From Marinomonas sp. UCMA 3892 (lineage in GTDB: Bacteria; Pseudomonadota; Gammaproteobacteria; Pseudomonadales; Marinomonadaceae), in assembly GCF_012726345.1 (NCBI RefSeq), contig NZ_PTXN01000001.1:1-64000 (forward strand): DNA of 64,000 bases, read 5' to 3'. Below the pieces are notes generated by a model that was not told where the DNA came from, made no database searches, and saw only the letters and a list, made by a program, of their open reading frames with translations. Position 1 is the stretch's first letter. Every line of letters starts with the position of its first letter. Shown in pieces: positions 46,805 to 55,415 of the stretch. The position numbers and the translations under genes were made by a program.

Positions 46805-47728
46805 TCAACGCCACTGCGCAAGTCGAGCCATTTGGAGATGGCGTTCTTGCTCGGCTTGATCGACAGTGATGGGAGTAAATTGGATTATATCGCCCGGTTT
46901 TTGTTGAGCAAGAATGCCGCCACCAACGTGGGTTACGCAACCCATTTTTGGGTAGCCACCGATGGTTTGTCTGTCTTGTAATAGGACAATAGGTTGGCCA
47001 TCTTTAGGGACTTGAATTGCGCCATAAGCAATACCTTCCGAAATAATGCCCTTTAGGTTACTGTGTACTTCTTTACCTTCTAATCGATAACCCATGCGAT
47101 CGGAGTTTGACGATACCTTGTAATCGCTAGAGAAGAAATTGGCTCGTTCCAAAGTTGAAAAAGATTGATATTGATAACCTAAAATGACCGGAATGTCTCG
47201 ATTACCATAATTTGGGATTGCTAAGCGAGGCACTGATCTTTTTTCATGGAGAGAGGTTGCTTGATAAGCTAACAAATCGCCTTTTTGCAGTTTGTCACCT
47301 TTGCCGGTGAGTCCACCGATTTTCTCACGCACTACCGTGGCAACACTGCCTAATGTCGGTTCGCAAATGAAACCGCCTTTAACCGCGAGATAAACACGTA
47401 AGCCCCAAACTGGCTGGTGGAAGGCTAATACATCGCCTTTTTTAATGGCATAGGTTTGCCAAGGAGTAATGCTTTTATCATTCAGAGTTGCCGCAAGATC
47501 TGCACCTGTGATCGCAATACTGGTATTGGCTTGCGCTTCCAAGGTGAACATACCAAAGGTGATTTCGATCTGTGCACTATTACTGTGGTTATCAAGTAGG
47601 GCATTGGCCCAACGAAAGGCGACTTCATCCATTGGGCCGCCAGTGGTTAGACCAATAGATTGATGACCATGACGTCCTAAATCTTGAATCAGTGCCAATA
47701 AACCGGGCTTGATTACTTTAAAAGCCAT
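46805..47728 (-). CDS. pxpC: 5-oxoprolinase subunit PxpC
   Basis: A 307-residue protein of the biotin-dependent carboxyltransferase/KipA family. FKVIKPGLLALIQDLGRHGH, followed by QSIGLTTGGPMDE, starts the domain. GEGIAYGAIQVPKDGQPIVL-like sequence (here ISEGIAYGAIQVP) and DRQTIGGYPKMGCV are also family marks. With PxpA and PxpB it forms the ATP-dependent prokaryotic 5-oxoprolinase that opens pyroglutamate to glutamate. Its start overlaps the pxpB end by 11 bases. Confidence 0.93.
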   Translation of the reverse strand: MAFKVIKPGLLALIQDLGRHGHQSIGLTTGGPMDEVAFRWANALLDNHSNSAQIEITFGMFTLEAQANTSIAITGADLAATLNDKSITPWQTYAIKKGDVLAFHQPVWGLRVYLAVKGGFICEPTLGSVATVVREKIGGLTGKGDKLQKGDLLAYQATSLHEKRSVPRLAIPNYGNRDIPVILGYQYQSFSTLERANFFSSDYKVSSNSDRMGYRLEGKEVHSNLKGIISEGIAYGAIQVPKDGQPIVLLQDRQTIGGYPKMGCVTHVGGGILAQQKPGDIIQFTPITVDQAEQERHLQMARLAQWR

Positions 47729-48422
47729 CGAGTTGACCTCCTTGCACTAAAAACTCATCCCGAGAAATAGGCTCGAATCGCACCGAATCTCCCATTGCTA
47801 TTAGTGCGAGATTCTTGCTGTCCCAATCAATCAAATTGACTGGTGTGCGACCAATAATTTGCCAGCCACCGGGAGTGACGCTGGGATAAACCGCAGTTTG
47901 ATTTTCTGCTAACGCCACGCTGCCTATCGGCACTTTTAAACGCGGTGTGGTTTTTCTTGGAACGTGTAGTTCATCGGGTGTATTACCCAAGAAAGCGAAC
48001 CCAGGGGTAAAACCAATGGCGTAGGCGCGATAGGTTGTTTCGCTGTGGCGTTGAATCACTTCGTCAATGCTCAACTTGCAATGTCTGGCAACGTCTTCGA
48101 TATCCGGTCCGACTTCCTTACCGTAATACACCGGGATCACCACTTCGCGCTGATCTTTGACCGAAAAGTCATTAGGGTCAATGGCTTTTATTGTCTGACG
48201 AATCGTTTTAAAAATAGCAAAGCGGTCATAATGGTCATCATCAAATACCACCAGAAGCGTGGTGTAAGATGGCACCAAATCAACAATACCCGTCAGTTTC
48301 ACCAAGTGTTGCGTGACTTGAGCAATGTAATTGGAGGTCGCTTCGCTAATCACCTGACTAAAGGTTAATAAGCAGGCCTGATTACTGACCATTTCTATGT
48401 TAGGGAACTCTTCACGGCTCAT
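47718..48422 (-). CDS. pxpB: 5-oxoprolinase subunit PxpB
   Basis: A 234-residue protein of the allophanate hydrolase subunit 1/KipI family. VIPVYYGKEVGPDIEDVARH, AYAIGFTPGFAFLGNTPDEL and PSVTPGGWQIIGRTPVNL are the family signatures. It pairs with PxpC. It lies 3 bases after pxpA and overlaps pxpC by 11, so the three are cotranscribed in the order A-B-C, unlike the B-C-A order of E. coli. Confidence 0.93.
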   Translation of the reverse strand: MSREEFPNIEMVSNQACLLTFSQVISEATSNYIAQVTQHLVKLTGIVDLVPSYTTLLVVFDDDHYDRFAIFKTIRQTIKAIDPNDFSVKDQREVVIPVYYGKEVGPDIEDVARHCKLSIDEVIQRHSETTYRAYAIGFTPGFAFLGNTPDELHVPRKTTPRLKVPIGSVALAENQTAVYPSVTPGGWQIIGRTPVNLIDWDSKNLALIAMGDSVRFEPISRDEFLVQGGQLDGF

Positions 48423-48425
48423 AAT

Positions 48426-49196
48426 TTATTTCGCGCTTTTCTTATTTGGTGGATTCAGATTTAGTCGATCAACCAGAGTCCTAATGCGTGTGACCGCGTC
48501 TACTGCATGAGCACCATCACCATGAACGCAAATAGTATCGGCATGGATCGCTAGCTGTTGACCTGAGGTCGTCGTTAATGTGCCTGTTTCACATAATTGC
48601 TCGACTTGTTTTTCGATCAAATCAAAACTGGCGTGAACCGCATTTGGCTCTTTGCGTGGCGTCAGGCGACCTTCGTCTGTGTATAAACGATCAGAAAAGG
48701 CTTCAAACCAAACGCGAATGCCATATTTTTTTGCCATTTTTTGGATTTCAGGCGCTTCTGGTACCGCCATCACCATCAATGGCATGGTCGCGTCTAGTTC
48801 GCTTATCGCTTGCATTACTGTTTCTAGCACAGAGAAATCCGCCATCATGGTATTGTACAAAGCACCATGTGGTTTGACGTAATCTACTTGGGTGTTTTGG
48901 CTTTCACAGATGCCTTTTAGAGCGCCGATTTGGTATTGAATTAGCGCTTTCAATTCAGCTGGCGCAATGTCCATGTTACGACGACCAAAACCGACTAAGT
49001 CTGGATAAGCTGGATGTGCGCCTATGGTTACATTGTGTTGTTTTGCCAAGGCAACAGTTTTTGCCATGGTGAGTGGATCAGAAGCATGGAAGCCGCAGGC
49101 GATGTTTGCCTGATCGACAAATGGCATGATTTGATCGTCTAACCCCATTTTCCAGGCGCCGAAAGCTTCGCCCATATCGCAATTTAATTTCATCAT
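48426..49196 (-). CDS. pxpA: 5-oxoprolinase subunit PxpA (LamB/YcsF family)
   Basis: A 256-residue protein. KLNCDMGEAFGAWKMGLDDQ at the N-terminus, ANIACGFHASDPLTM and VTIGAHPAYPDLVGFGRR are diagnostic, and the C-terminal CVHGDGAHAV completes the active-site set. It is the first gene of pxpABC. GGAAGGAAAC upstream of the ATG provides the ribosome site. The amidase gene on the other strand starts about 195 bases away, and the gap contains a GTATAC palindrome (49243-49248) of the kind bound by some GntR regulators. Confidence 0.94.
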   Translation of the reverse strand: MMKLNCDMGEAFGAWKMGLDDQIMPFVDQANIACGFHASDPLTMAKTVALAKQHNVTIGAHPAYPDLVGFGRRNMDIAPAELKALIQYQIGALKGICESQNTQVDYVKPHGALYNTMMADFSVLETVMQAISELDATMPLMVMAVPEAPEIQKMAKKYGIRVWFEAFSDRLYTDEGRLTPRKEPNAVHASFDLIEKQVEQLCETGTLTTTSGQQLAIHADTICVHGDGAHAVDAVTRIRTLVDRLNLNPPNKKSAK

Positions 49197-49391
49197 TGTT
49201 TCCTTCCCTTTTTAGTTCTGAGACATGGTCATTGGTAAATAGGTATACAAGATTTTTTAAAATGGCCGACTGTGATTATTCTCCCTTTGACGCAATGCTT
49301 CAAGCGGGGTAATTTTCTACGTCAAATTAAGGTGTTATCAAGCTGGTAATTTGTTCAATAAATATCCAAATATATAGTAGCGAGTAAATAT

Positions 49392-50663
49392 ATGACTCAA
49401 TCAACTACATCGACTTTTGCATGGCAGAATCGCGAACTGGTCACCCACTGGAAGAGCGCTTTAGATATTATTGAAACTAAAGGGCAAGCTGTTTTTACTG
49501 AACTTTTTGACTATGTTGAGCCTCAACAAGGTCCATTGAATGGGGCCATTATTTCGATTAAAGACCTATTTCAGGTTCAAGGCTATAAGACGCAAGCAGG
49601 GTCTGTTTTTCTTGATGGTAGCCTCGCTCAAGAAGATGCCGAGGCTGTGGTTGCCTTAAGAAAGGCTGGGGCGAGTTTGTTGGGTCACACTAATATGACT
49701 GAGTTGGCGTACTCAGGGCTAGGACTGAATCCCCATTATGGAACACCGGACAACCCGATAAATGCGGGGCGTATTACTGGCGGGTCGACCAGTGGTGGTG
49801 CTGCGTCAGTTGCCTTGGGTGTCGCTGATGCCACACTCGGTACAGACACGGGAGGCTCATTACGTATTCCGGCGGCATTTTGTGGCTTGACCGGCTTTAA
49901 GCCATCACAACAAACGGTTTCTAGAAAAGGCTGTTTGCCATTATCAAACTCGCTTGATTCAGTTGGCCCTATTGCCAAGACTGTAGAAGAGTGTGAGTTG
50001 CTGTGGCAGATATTGTCTGGAACAACGACTTCATCTGAGGCAGCAAAAAGCTCAGACGCTGATGAATTACGCATTGTCGTACCAACTAACTTTGGTATGA
50101 ATGATTTGGATCCCTTGGTAGAAGAAGGTTTTGTTGCGAAGCTGGCTCAGCTAGAAGCCGCTGGCATCACCATTGAGCATCGTTTTATTGAGGCTCTGGA
50201 GTCCTACAAGAACTTACCAGTTTGGCAATTTTCTGCTTTTGAATGTCATACTTTTTATGGCAAAAATTATGATCCAGATAACGCCGAGATTGATCCACGA
50301 GTCGCGTCGCGTATCGCCCGAGCAAAAACCATTAATGAAGAGGTGTTTCAGCAGACTCAAGCCGCTCGCCAAGCCTTTATTCAGCAAATGGCAAACGAAG
50401 AAGCTAATACGCTGATTTTATTGCCGACGGTGGCGGTTGCTGCTCCTAAATTCTCGGATTTGGAACAGGATGCCGACTATGACCGACTTAACTTATTGTG
50501 TTTGCGTAACACGTCGCTAGCCAATGTGTTAAACGGTTGCAGCATATCGTTGCCCTTTTCATTTAAACAAGAGCCGATGGGGCTGATGTTAACCGCAGCT
50601 AATGGTCAGGATCAGGCATTACTTAGTTTGGCGAAAAAATGGCAAGCCATTCTTAGTCGGTAG
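49392..50663 (+). CDS. Amidase (amidase-signature family)
   Basis: A 423-residue enzyme. The Ser-cisSer-Lys triad is recognisable: Lys in GAIISIKDLFQVQGYKT, cis-Ser in GRITGGSTSGGAAS and the nucleophile Ser in LGTDTGGSLRIPAAFCG, followed by GFKPS. It would hydrolyse an amide or ureide. Divergent pairing with the 5-oxoprolinase operon suggests a lactam or amide catabolic unit, perhaps feeding pyroglutamate or a related amide, but the substrate is an inference. Confidence 0.9.
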   Translation: MTQSTTSTFAWQNRELVTHWKSALDIIETKGQAVFTELFDYVEPQQGPLNGAIISIKDLFQVQGYKTQAGSVFLDGSLAQEDAEAVVALRKAGASLLGHTNMTELAYSGLGLNPHYGTPDNPINAGRITGGSTSGGAASVALGVADATLGTDTGGSLRIPAAFCGLTGFKPSQQTVSRKGCLPLSNSLDSVGPIAKTVEECELLWQILSGTTTSSEAAKSSDADELRIVVPTNFGMNDLDPLVEEGFVAKLAQLEAAGITIEHRFIEALESYKNLPVWQFSAFECHTFYGKNYDPDNAEIDPRVASRIARAKTINEEVFQQTQAARQAFIQQMANEEANTLILLPTVAVAAPKFSDLEQDADYDRLNLLCLRNTSLANVLNGCSISLPFSFKQEPMGLMLTAANGQDQALLSLAKKWQAILSR

Positions 50664-50919
50664 TTATTGAGCTTGCTTCTTGCTGTATTCCTATGTAGCG
50701 ATTACAGCGAGATCTGTGGCTACTTAAGTAAAGAGGCCTCTCTTTCGAAAGCTATTAAGCGTTACTCCTTATTTAGCCACTTTAATTAAGTAGAAATTGC
50801 GTAAGAAAGTATAAAGCGGACAGTGTTTCGGCAATCTTTTCGTTAAGTCATATCTGAGTAATAGGAGTGCCACACAGCTTGCGGTATGCTGTGAACAATT
50901 TTATAGGATCATTGTAAAC

Positions 50920-51501
50920 ATGAACAAATTGATTACGTTATTGCTTAAAGGGTTAGTGGCAGTTTTACCAATTGGTTTGACTGTGTATTTGATCTATTGG
51001 TTGTTGGCGACAGGTGAAGCTATTGCCCAGCCGTTGTTATTATTGCTGATTCCAGATGTTCTCTATTTTCCAGGATTAGGCTTAATTGCCAGTTTGGCGA
51101 TGTTGGTCTTGACTGGCTTTTTAGTGAATTTATATGGCTTTCGTTATTTGGTGAAGTTGAGCCATAATATTTTTGAGCGTATTCCGTTAGTGAAGTCCAT
51201 TTATGGTGCCATTAAAGACATGATGATGGTGTTTAATTTAGCGGAAAAAAAGGAAATGAAGAGCGTTGTGTCAATCGAATGGAATGGTGCTCAAGTGATA
51301 GGTTTTATTACCGGTGAACAGACCGGCCAGCAGTTGTTTGGCGAACAAGACCTTGTCGGTGTTTATGTTCCCCTGAGCTATCAAATTGGTGGCATGACAC
51401 TTTATATTTCCCGTGATCGTTTGACGGAATTGGACATTGGTGTAGAAGAAGCAATGCGCCTTGCTTTGACGGCTGGGGTGCAGAGTCGACCTAAGTCTTA
51501 A
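50920..51501 (+). CDS. DUF502 family membrane protein
   Basis: A 193-residue inner-membrane protein. It has two N-terminal helices (LLLKGLVAVLPIGLTVYLIY at 7-26; LGLIASLAMLVLTGFLVNLY at about 53-72), then the DUF502 core with ERIPLVKSIYGAIKDMMMVF and a cytoplasmic beta domain (TGEQTGQQLFGEQDLVGVYV). Such proteins are widespread and of unknown function. It is monocistronic. The preceding 256-base intergenic stretch shows no clear structure. Confidence 0.9.
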   Translation: MNKLITLLLKGLVAVLPIGLTVYLIYWLLATGEAIAQPLLLLLIPDVLYFPGLGLIASLAMLVLTGFLVNLYGFRYLVKLSHNIFERIPLVKSIYGAIKDMMMVFNLAEKKEMKSVVSIEWNGAQVIGFITGEQTGQQLFGEQDLVGVYVPLSYQIGGMTLYISRDRLTELDIGVEEAMRLALTAGVQSRPKS

Positions 51502-51605
51502 CTTTTTAATATGTGTTTTTTGCTAGAAATCATTGGGGCTTGAGTCAAAATTCTTTATCATGCACTTCTTTTTTTCAGTAACTCTTTGAAGTGATATTGG
51601 TGAGT

Positions 51606-52841
51606 ATGCAAGAAGCGGCGCAAACGCAAAAAACAGTCATTGTTGTTGGTGCTGGCCCTGCGGGCTTGATGGCAGCGGAAGGTATTTGTGCCTTAGGTCA
51701 TCAGGTTCATGTGTACGATGCCAAACCCAGCGCATGCCGTAAGTTTTTATTGGCAGGTGTGGGTGGTATGAATATTACCCATTCCGAAGCCTATCCAGAG
51801 TTTATCCAACGTTATTATGATAAAGCAGAGTGGCTGAATACGTCGATCAGTCAATTTGATGCCGATGCATTGTGTGAATGGATTCATAATTTAGGTATCG
51901 AGACATTTGTCGGCACGTCTGGCCGAGTTTTCCCCAAAGACATGAAAGCTGCGCCTTTATTGCGCAACTGGCTAAAGCGTTTACGTGAAGCGGGCGTACA
52001 ATTTCATATGCGCCACAAAATGGTTGGCTTGTCGGCCAATAAAGTGATGTTTGATCATGTAGGAGAAAGTGTCACGGCGCAGGCTGATGCGATTGTATTG
52101 GCTATGGGTGGTGCAAGCTGGCCGAAGCTAGGTTCGGATGGTGCGTGGCTGCCGATATTGGCTGAAAAAGGCATTGATGTGGCGCCTTTGCAAAGCGCTA
52201 ACTGTGGTTTTTATAGCGAATGGAGTGAGCACCTAAAAAACAAGTTTGCCGGTACTCCTCTTAAAGATGTGGCGTTTTCTTTTACCCTAAAAGACGGACA
52301 AGTGGTGACGAAAAAGGGTGAATGCATTGTCACACAAGATGGGATGGAGGGCAGTTTGATTTATGCTTTTTCTAAATACTTGCGAGATGGCATTAATGCG
52401 TCCGGTCAGTCGTCTTTGTTGATGGATTTTCTGCCTCTGCAAAGCGAAGCGCAAGTCATCAAAAAACTGCGCAACACCAAGCCAAAAGAATCCTTTAGTA
52501 AATACTTAAAACGTACGCTGAGTATCACTGGCGTGAAAGCTGTTTTGTTGCATGAATCCTTTCCTAAAGAAGCCTTTCAGACGCCAGAAAGTTTAGCTCG
52601 ATGTTTAAAAGCTGTGCCTGTTAGCTTTTACAAAACTAAGCCGATAGAGGAAGTTATTTCGAGCGCTGGTGGAGTATGTGAAAGCAGTGTTGATGACAAG
52701 CTGATGCTAAAAGCTATGTCTGGTGTTTTTTGTGCTGGTGAAATGCTGGATTGGGAAGCGCCAACTGGCGGATATTTGTTAACGGCTTGCTTTGCGACAG
52801 GTCATTTGGTCGCACAGGGTGTTGGTGAATACCTAGCGTGA
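51606..52841 (+). CDS. HI0933-type NAD(P)/FAD-dependent flavoprotein (TIGR03862-like)
   Basis: A 411-residue flavoprotein. The N-terminal dinucleotide motif VIVVGAGPAGLMAAEGI is followed by CRKFLLAGVGGMNITHSEAY, the hallmark loop of the HI0933/YhiN-like family. GRVFPKDMKAAPLLRNWLKR and LAMGGASWPKLGSDGAWLP follow, and a C-terminal FAD-contact segment FCAGEMLDWEAPTGGYLLTA ends the domain. The reaction is unknown. In-frame GTG codons at 51591 and 51600 are alternative starts; none has a strong ribosome site. Confidence 0.87.
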   Translation: MQEAAQTQKTVIVVGAGPAGLMAAEGICALGHQVHVYDAKPSACRKFLLAGVGGMNITHSEAYPEFIQRYYDKAEWLNTSISQFDADALCEWIHNLGIETFVGTSGRVFPKDMKAAPLLRNWLKRLREAGVQFHMRHKMVGLSANKVMFDHVGESVTAQADAIVLAMGGASWPKLGSDGAWLPILAEKGIDVAPLQSANCGFYSEWSEHLKNKFAGTPLKDVAFSFTLKDGQVVTKKGECIVTQDGMEGSLIYAFSKYLRDGINASGQSSLLMDFLPLQSEAQVIKKLRNTKPKESFSKYLKRTLSITGVKAVLLHESFPKEAFQTPESLARCLKAVPVSFYKTKPIEEVISSAGGVCESSVDDKLMLKAMSGVFCAGEMLDWEAPTGGYLLTACFATGHLVAQGVGEYLA

Positions 52842-52888
52842 AATGATACGCTTGAATCTTAGCTTGTTCGCATGAACATTACGCATGA

Positions 52889-52922
52889 AAAAAACGCCCA
52901 ATGTTGTCATTGAGCGTTTTTT
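52889..52922. terminator. Bidirectional terminator
   Basis: AAAAACGC-C-CAATG / CATTG-A-GCGTTTTT with a TTGT loop, one mismatch, and A/T runs on both sides. It serves the flavoprotein gene and the convergent outer-membrane protein gene. Confidence 0.85.
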
Positions 52923-53012
52923 ATTTAACTTTCTATTTCACTGTCTACTTCGGCAATAGAAGACATCAGAAGACATCCATGTCCGAGAATGATTTGATTA
53001 TCTTGCGGCTAA

Positions 53013-53558
53013 TTAATTAGACGCTTGTTGGTTTGGCATACCGAAATTGTACTGCACACCAACAGAGGTTACGTTATCTAAATGGCTGTCTTCAATATCT
53101 TTCACCAAGCGGAAATCTGCTCGAAGATCCACATCGCTGTTAATTGCATATTTCACACCGCCACCAGCGTTAACTAGTAGGTTGTTTGAGTCACCATCAA
53201 CATCTGTTACACCAACACCCGCTGCTACGTATGGTGTTAGGTTCACTGTGGTGAACTCAGGAAGGCTGTATAGGCCATCTACTCGATATTGGTCTAGGTC
53301 GTTATTGCGACCATGCTTACTGGCATTGGAATGTAGATAAACTGCCTCTAGAGCCAATGGACTGTTTGTTTGGTAACCTACACCGATAGAGTAAGACGTA
53401 TCATTGCCAGCTTGTCTATCGCTATCTGTGTTGTAGTAACCAATGCTTGGCGTGACAGTAAGGCCTTGTTTTGGTGTTTCAGCATATGCCATTGTAGCGA
53501 GAGATGAAGCAATTAGGACACCGCTAAAAAGAGTGCGTTTTTTAAATGATGTAGACAT
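53013..53558 (-). CDS. Outer-membrane beta-barrel protein (OmpA-barrel only)
   Basis: A 181-residue exported protein with a signal peptide (about 1-26, ending TMAYA-ET). An eight-strand-type barrel follows, with TVTPSIGYYNTDSDRQAGND, LALEAVYLHSNASKHGRNND, LTPYVAAGVGVTDVDGDSNN and DLRADFRLVKDIEDSHLDNV. It is clearly paralogous to the barrel half of the OmpA-type protein upstream, residue by residue, but lacks the peptidoglycan-binding domain. It probably arose by tandem duplication. Its upstream sequence also shares motifs with its paralogue. Confidence 0.88.
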   Translation of the reverse strand: MSTSFKKRTLFSGVLIASSLATMAYAETPKQGLTVTPSIGYYNTDSDRQAGNDTSYSIGVGYQTNSPLALEAVYLHSNASKHGRNNDLDQYRVDGLYSLPEFTTVNLTPYVAAGVGVTDVDGDSNNLLVNAGGGVKYAINSDVDLRADFRLVKDIEDSHLDNVTSVGVQYNFGMPNQQASN

Positions 53559-54013
53559 ATTAATTTCTCCTAATGAACATAATGTTTTGTTGTTCGCTAT
53601 CTAGGTTACGCGTTTTTTTTGCAGTGAAAAGCCCTCTCAAAATGCGTAAAAAATGGGACGTGAACCTCTGCTGCCCAATCATGACGCAAGCTTTACTGAA
53701 GTGGTGAGATTCAAGCAATTTGCTGATCAAAAAATGCTCTAAATGGTGTAGGAAATGCGCTGCTTATTACAGTAAGTTTTCACTTAAAAATGGCAAAAAG
53801 TAATTGTGACGAGACTAAGTACAATAAGGTCACAAAGTGCCAAATACTTAAACAAACGTCAGAGTAAGATTGTTGAGTTGCACTTAAGTGTTGTTATTCA
53901 GATAGTGAAAATAAAAAAACGCTCAATATAAAATATCGAGCGTTTTTTAAAGCATTAGGCTATTCAAGCGAATAAAAAATCATCACAAATAGGAGCCTAG
54001 ACGAGAGTCTTAT
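53559..54013. other. Intergenic region between two paralogous outer-membrane protein genes
   Basis: About 455 bases. It holds the promoter region of the smaller barrel gene and a terminator for the OmpA gene (53914-53948). Three words are shared with the region upstream of the OmpA gene: CAATCATGACGC at 53676-53687, GTAGGAAATG at 53748-53757 and TTTTCACT at 53777-53784. No coding frame with family signal is seen. Confidence 0.6.
53914..53948. terminator. Terminator after the OmpA-family gene
   Basis: Stem AAAAAACGCTC / GAGCGTTTTTT with a 13-base loop; T-run on the minus strand side. Confidence 0.88.
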
Positions 54014-55105
54014 TTATACTTCGCTGGTTGAGATAATAGCGACAACTCGGCGATTAGCTTCACGATGTGCTTCGGTATCATTTTCAACAAAAGGTCTTTC
54101 TTCACCGTAACCAATTGCCTCAACACGTGTTGCTGAGATCTCAAAGGTATTTGTTAACACTTCAGCGATGGCTTTAGCACGCTTTTCAGATAGCTTTTGG
54201 TTGTAGCTTGCGGCGCCCGAGTTATCTGTATGGCCTTCAATCATCACAGTGCTTCCAGGGTTTTCTTTAAGGAAGATGGCGATTTTTTCTATTTCTGGAT
54301 AAAACTTCTGCTCAACGTTGGTTTTGTTAAGGCCAAATTGAATATTAATTTTTCCTGGTGGTTCAGCAACTATCTCAGGCTGTTGGGTCGTTTCTTCCGC
54401 CATAGGTGATGCTGTAATAGGTTCTTCTTGAACCTGCTCCGCTGGTTCTGAACTAATTACTTCAGGTTGTACCGCTTGTTGTGGTTGTGCAGCTGGTTCA
54501 GGCTCTGGTTCAACTTGAGTATAAGATGTTTGCTCGACTGGTGTGTAGTCATCATCGTTAGATGTTGAGTTTCTTGACGATCCTCCGAAGGTCATTTGAA
54601 CACCAAGTGAGGTGACATTATCTAGGTGGTGATCTTCCACATCATTGACCAAACGAAAATCAGCACGTAAGGATACGGTGTCATTGAGTGCGTATTTTAA
54701 ACCACCACCAGCGTTTACTTGAACATTGTCATGGCCAGATGCATTACTAAAGTCCGTAGTACCAACACCTGCAGCCAAATAAGGCGTAAGGTTAACATTG
54801 CTTATGGTTGGTAAGTGGTAGAGACCATCTAAACGGTACTGATCTACATCAACGTTGTTTCCTGCTTGTTTGCTATCAGCGTTTAGGTAAACAAACTCGA
54901 CCGCCCATGGGTTGTTGAATTGGTAACCTAGACCTAAAGAGTAGGCCTTGTCATCCTTGATATCTCTATCACTATCCATGTTGTAGTAGCCAATGCTTGG
55001 CGTAATAGTAAATCCTTCCTGTTGTTGTGCAAGCGCTAATGTTGATACTGAAGACGCTGCAATAATACTGCTGAGAAGCGTGCGTTTTGCGATGTTAAAA
55101 GACAT
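54014..55105 (-). CDS. OmpA-family outer-membrane protein
   Basis: A 363-residue protein. It has a signal peptide (cleavage near LALAQQQ) and a beta-barrel at about 28-175 (FTITPSIGYYNMDSDRDIKD, YLAAGVGTTDFSNASGHDNV). A Pro/Glu/Gln-rich linker covers about 190-250 (VEPEPEPAAQPQQAVQPEV). A C-terminal OmpA/MotB peptidoglycan-binding domain follows, with IEGHTDNSGAASYNQKLSEK and RVEAIGYGEERPF. It anchors the outer membrane to peptidoglycan. It has its own terminator, and a barrel-only paralogue lies downstream on the same strand. Confidence 0.93.
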   Translation of the reverse strand: MSFNIAKRTLLSSIIAASSVSTLALAQQQEGFTITPSIGYYNMDSDRDIKDDKAYSLGLGYQFNNPWAVEFVYLNADSKQAGNNVDVDQYRLDGLYHLPTISNVNLTPYLAAGVGTTDFSNASGHDNVQVNAGGGLKYALNDTVSLRADFRLVNDVEDHHLDNVTSLGVQMTFGGSSRNSTSNDDDYTPVEQTSYTQVEPEPEPAAQPQQAVQPEVISSEPAEQVQEEPITASPMAEETTQQPEIVAEPPGKINIQFGLNKTNVEQKFYPEIEKIAIFLKENPGSTVMIEGHTDNSGAASYNQKLSEKRAKAIAEVLTNTFEISATRVEAIGYGEERPFVENDTEAHREANRRVVAIISTSEV

Positions 55106-55415
55106 GTTTTATCTCCTGATAAATATCTATGTTGGTTGTTCTTTTCATCATCATAACGCGATTTTTTATGCTTAAGAAATGACATGAAAAATGCCTATAT
55201 TGCTTATGTCATCTGATATTGCTCAATCATGACGCGGTGTTTACTTAACAGGCGTTATCAACACGCACAAAGTAGGAAATGGTTGGTTAAAAGCGTAGCA
55301 AAGGAGATATTCATTACACGAGATTTTCACTCTAGTATCTAATAAAAGAAGATAGGAATAGAAGAATTAAGCCAAGGTGGATATTTATAATCCACCTCTA
55401 AGATAAACCAAAGGT
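55106..55415. other. Intergenic region upstream of the OmpA-family gene
   Basis: About 310 bases with the OmpA gene promoter. Contains CAATCATGACGC (55224-55235), GTAGGAAATG (55272-55281) and TTTTCACT (55324-55331), in the same order as upstream of the barrel-only paralogue but with different spacing. The far end is the 3' side of the flavoprotein gene. Confidence 0.6.

Noticed and set aside
52958-52977. Two tandem copies of AGAAGACATC
   Set aside because: Only two 10-base copies in an intergenic tail with no other structure.
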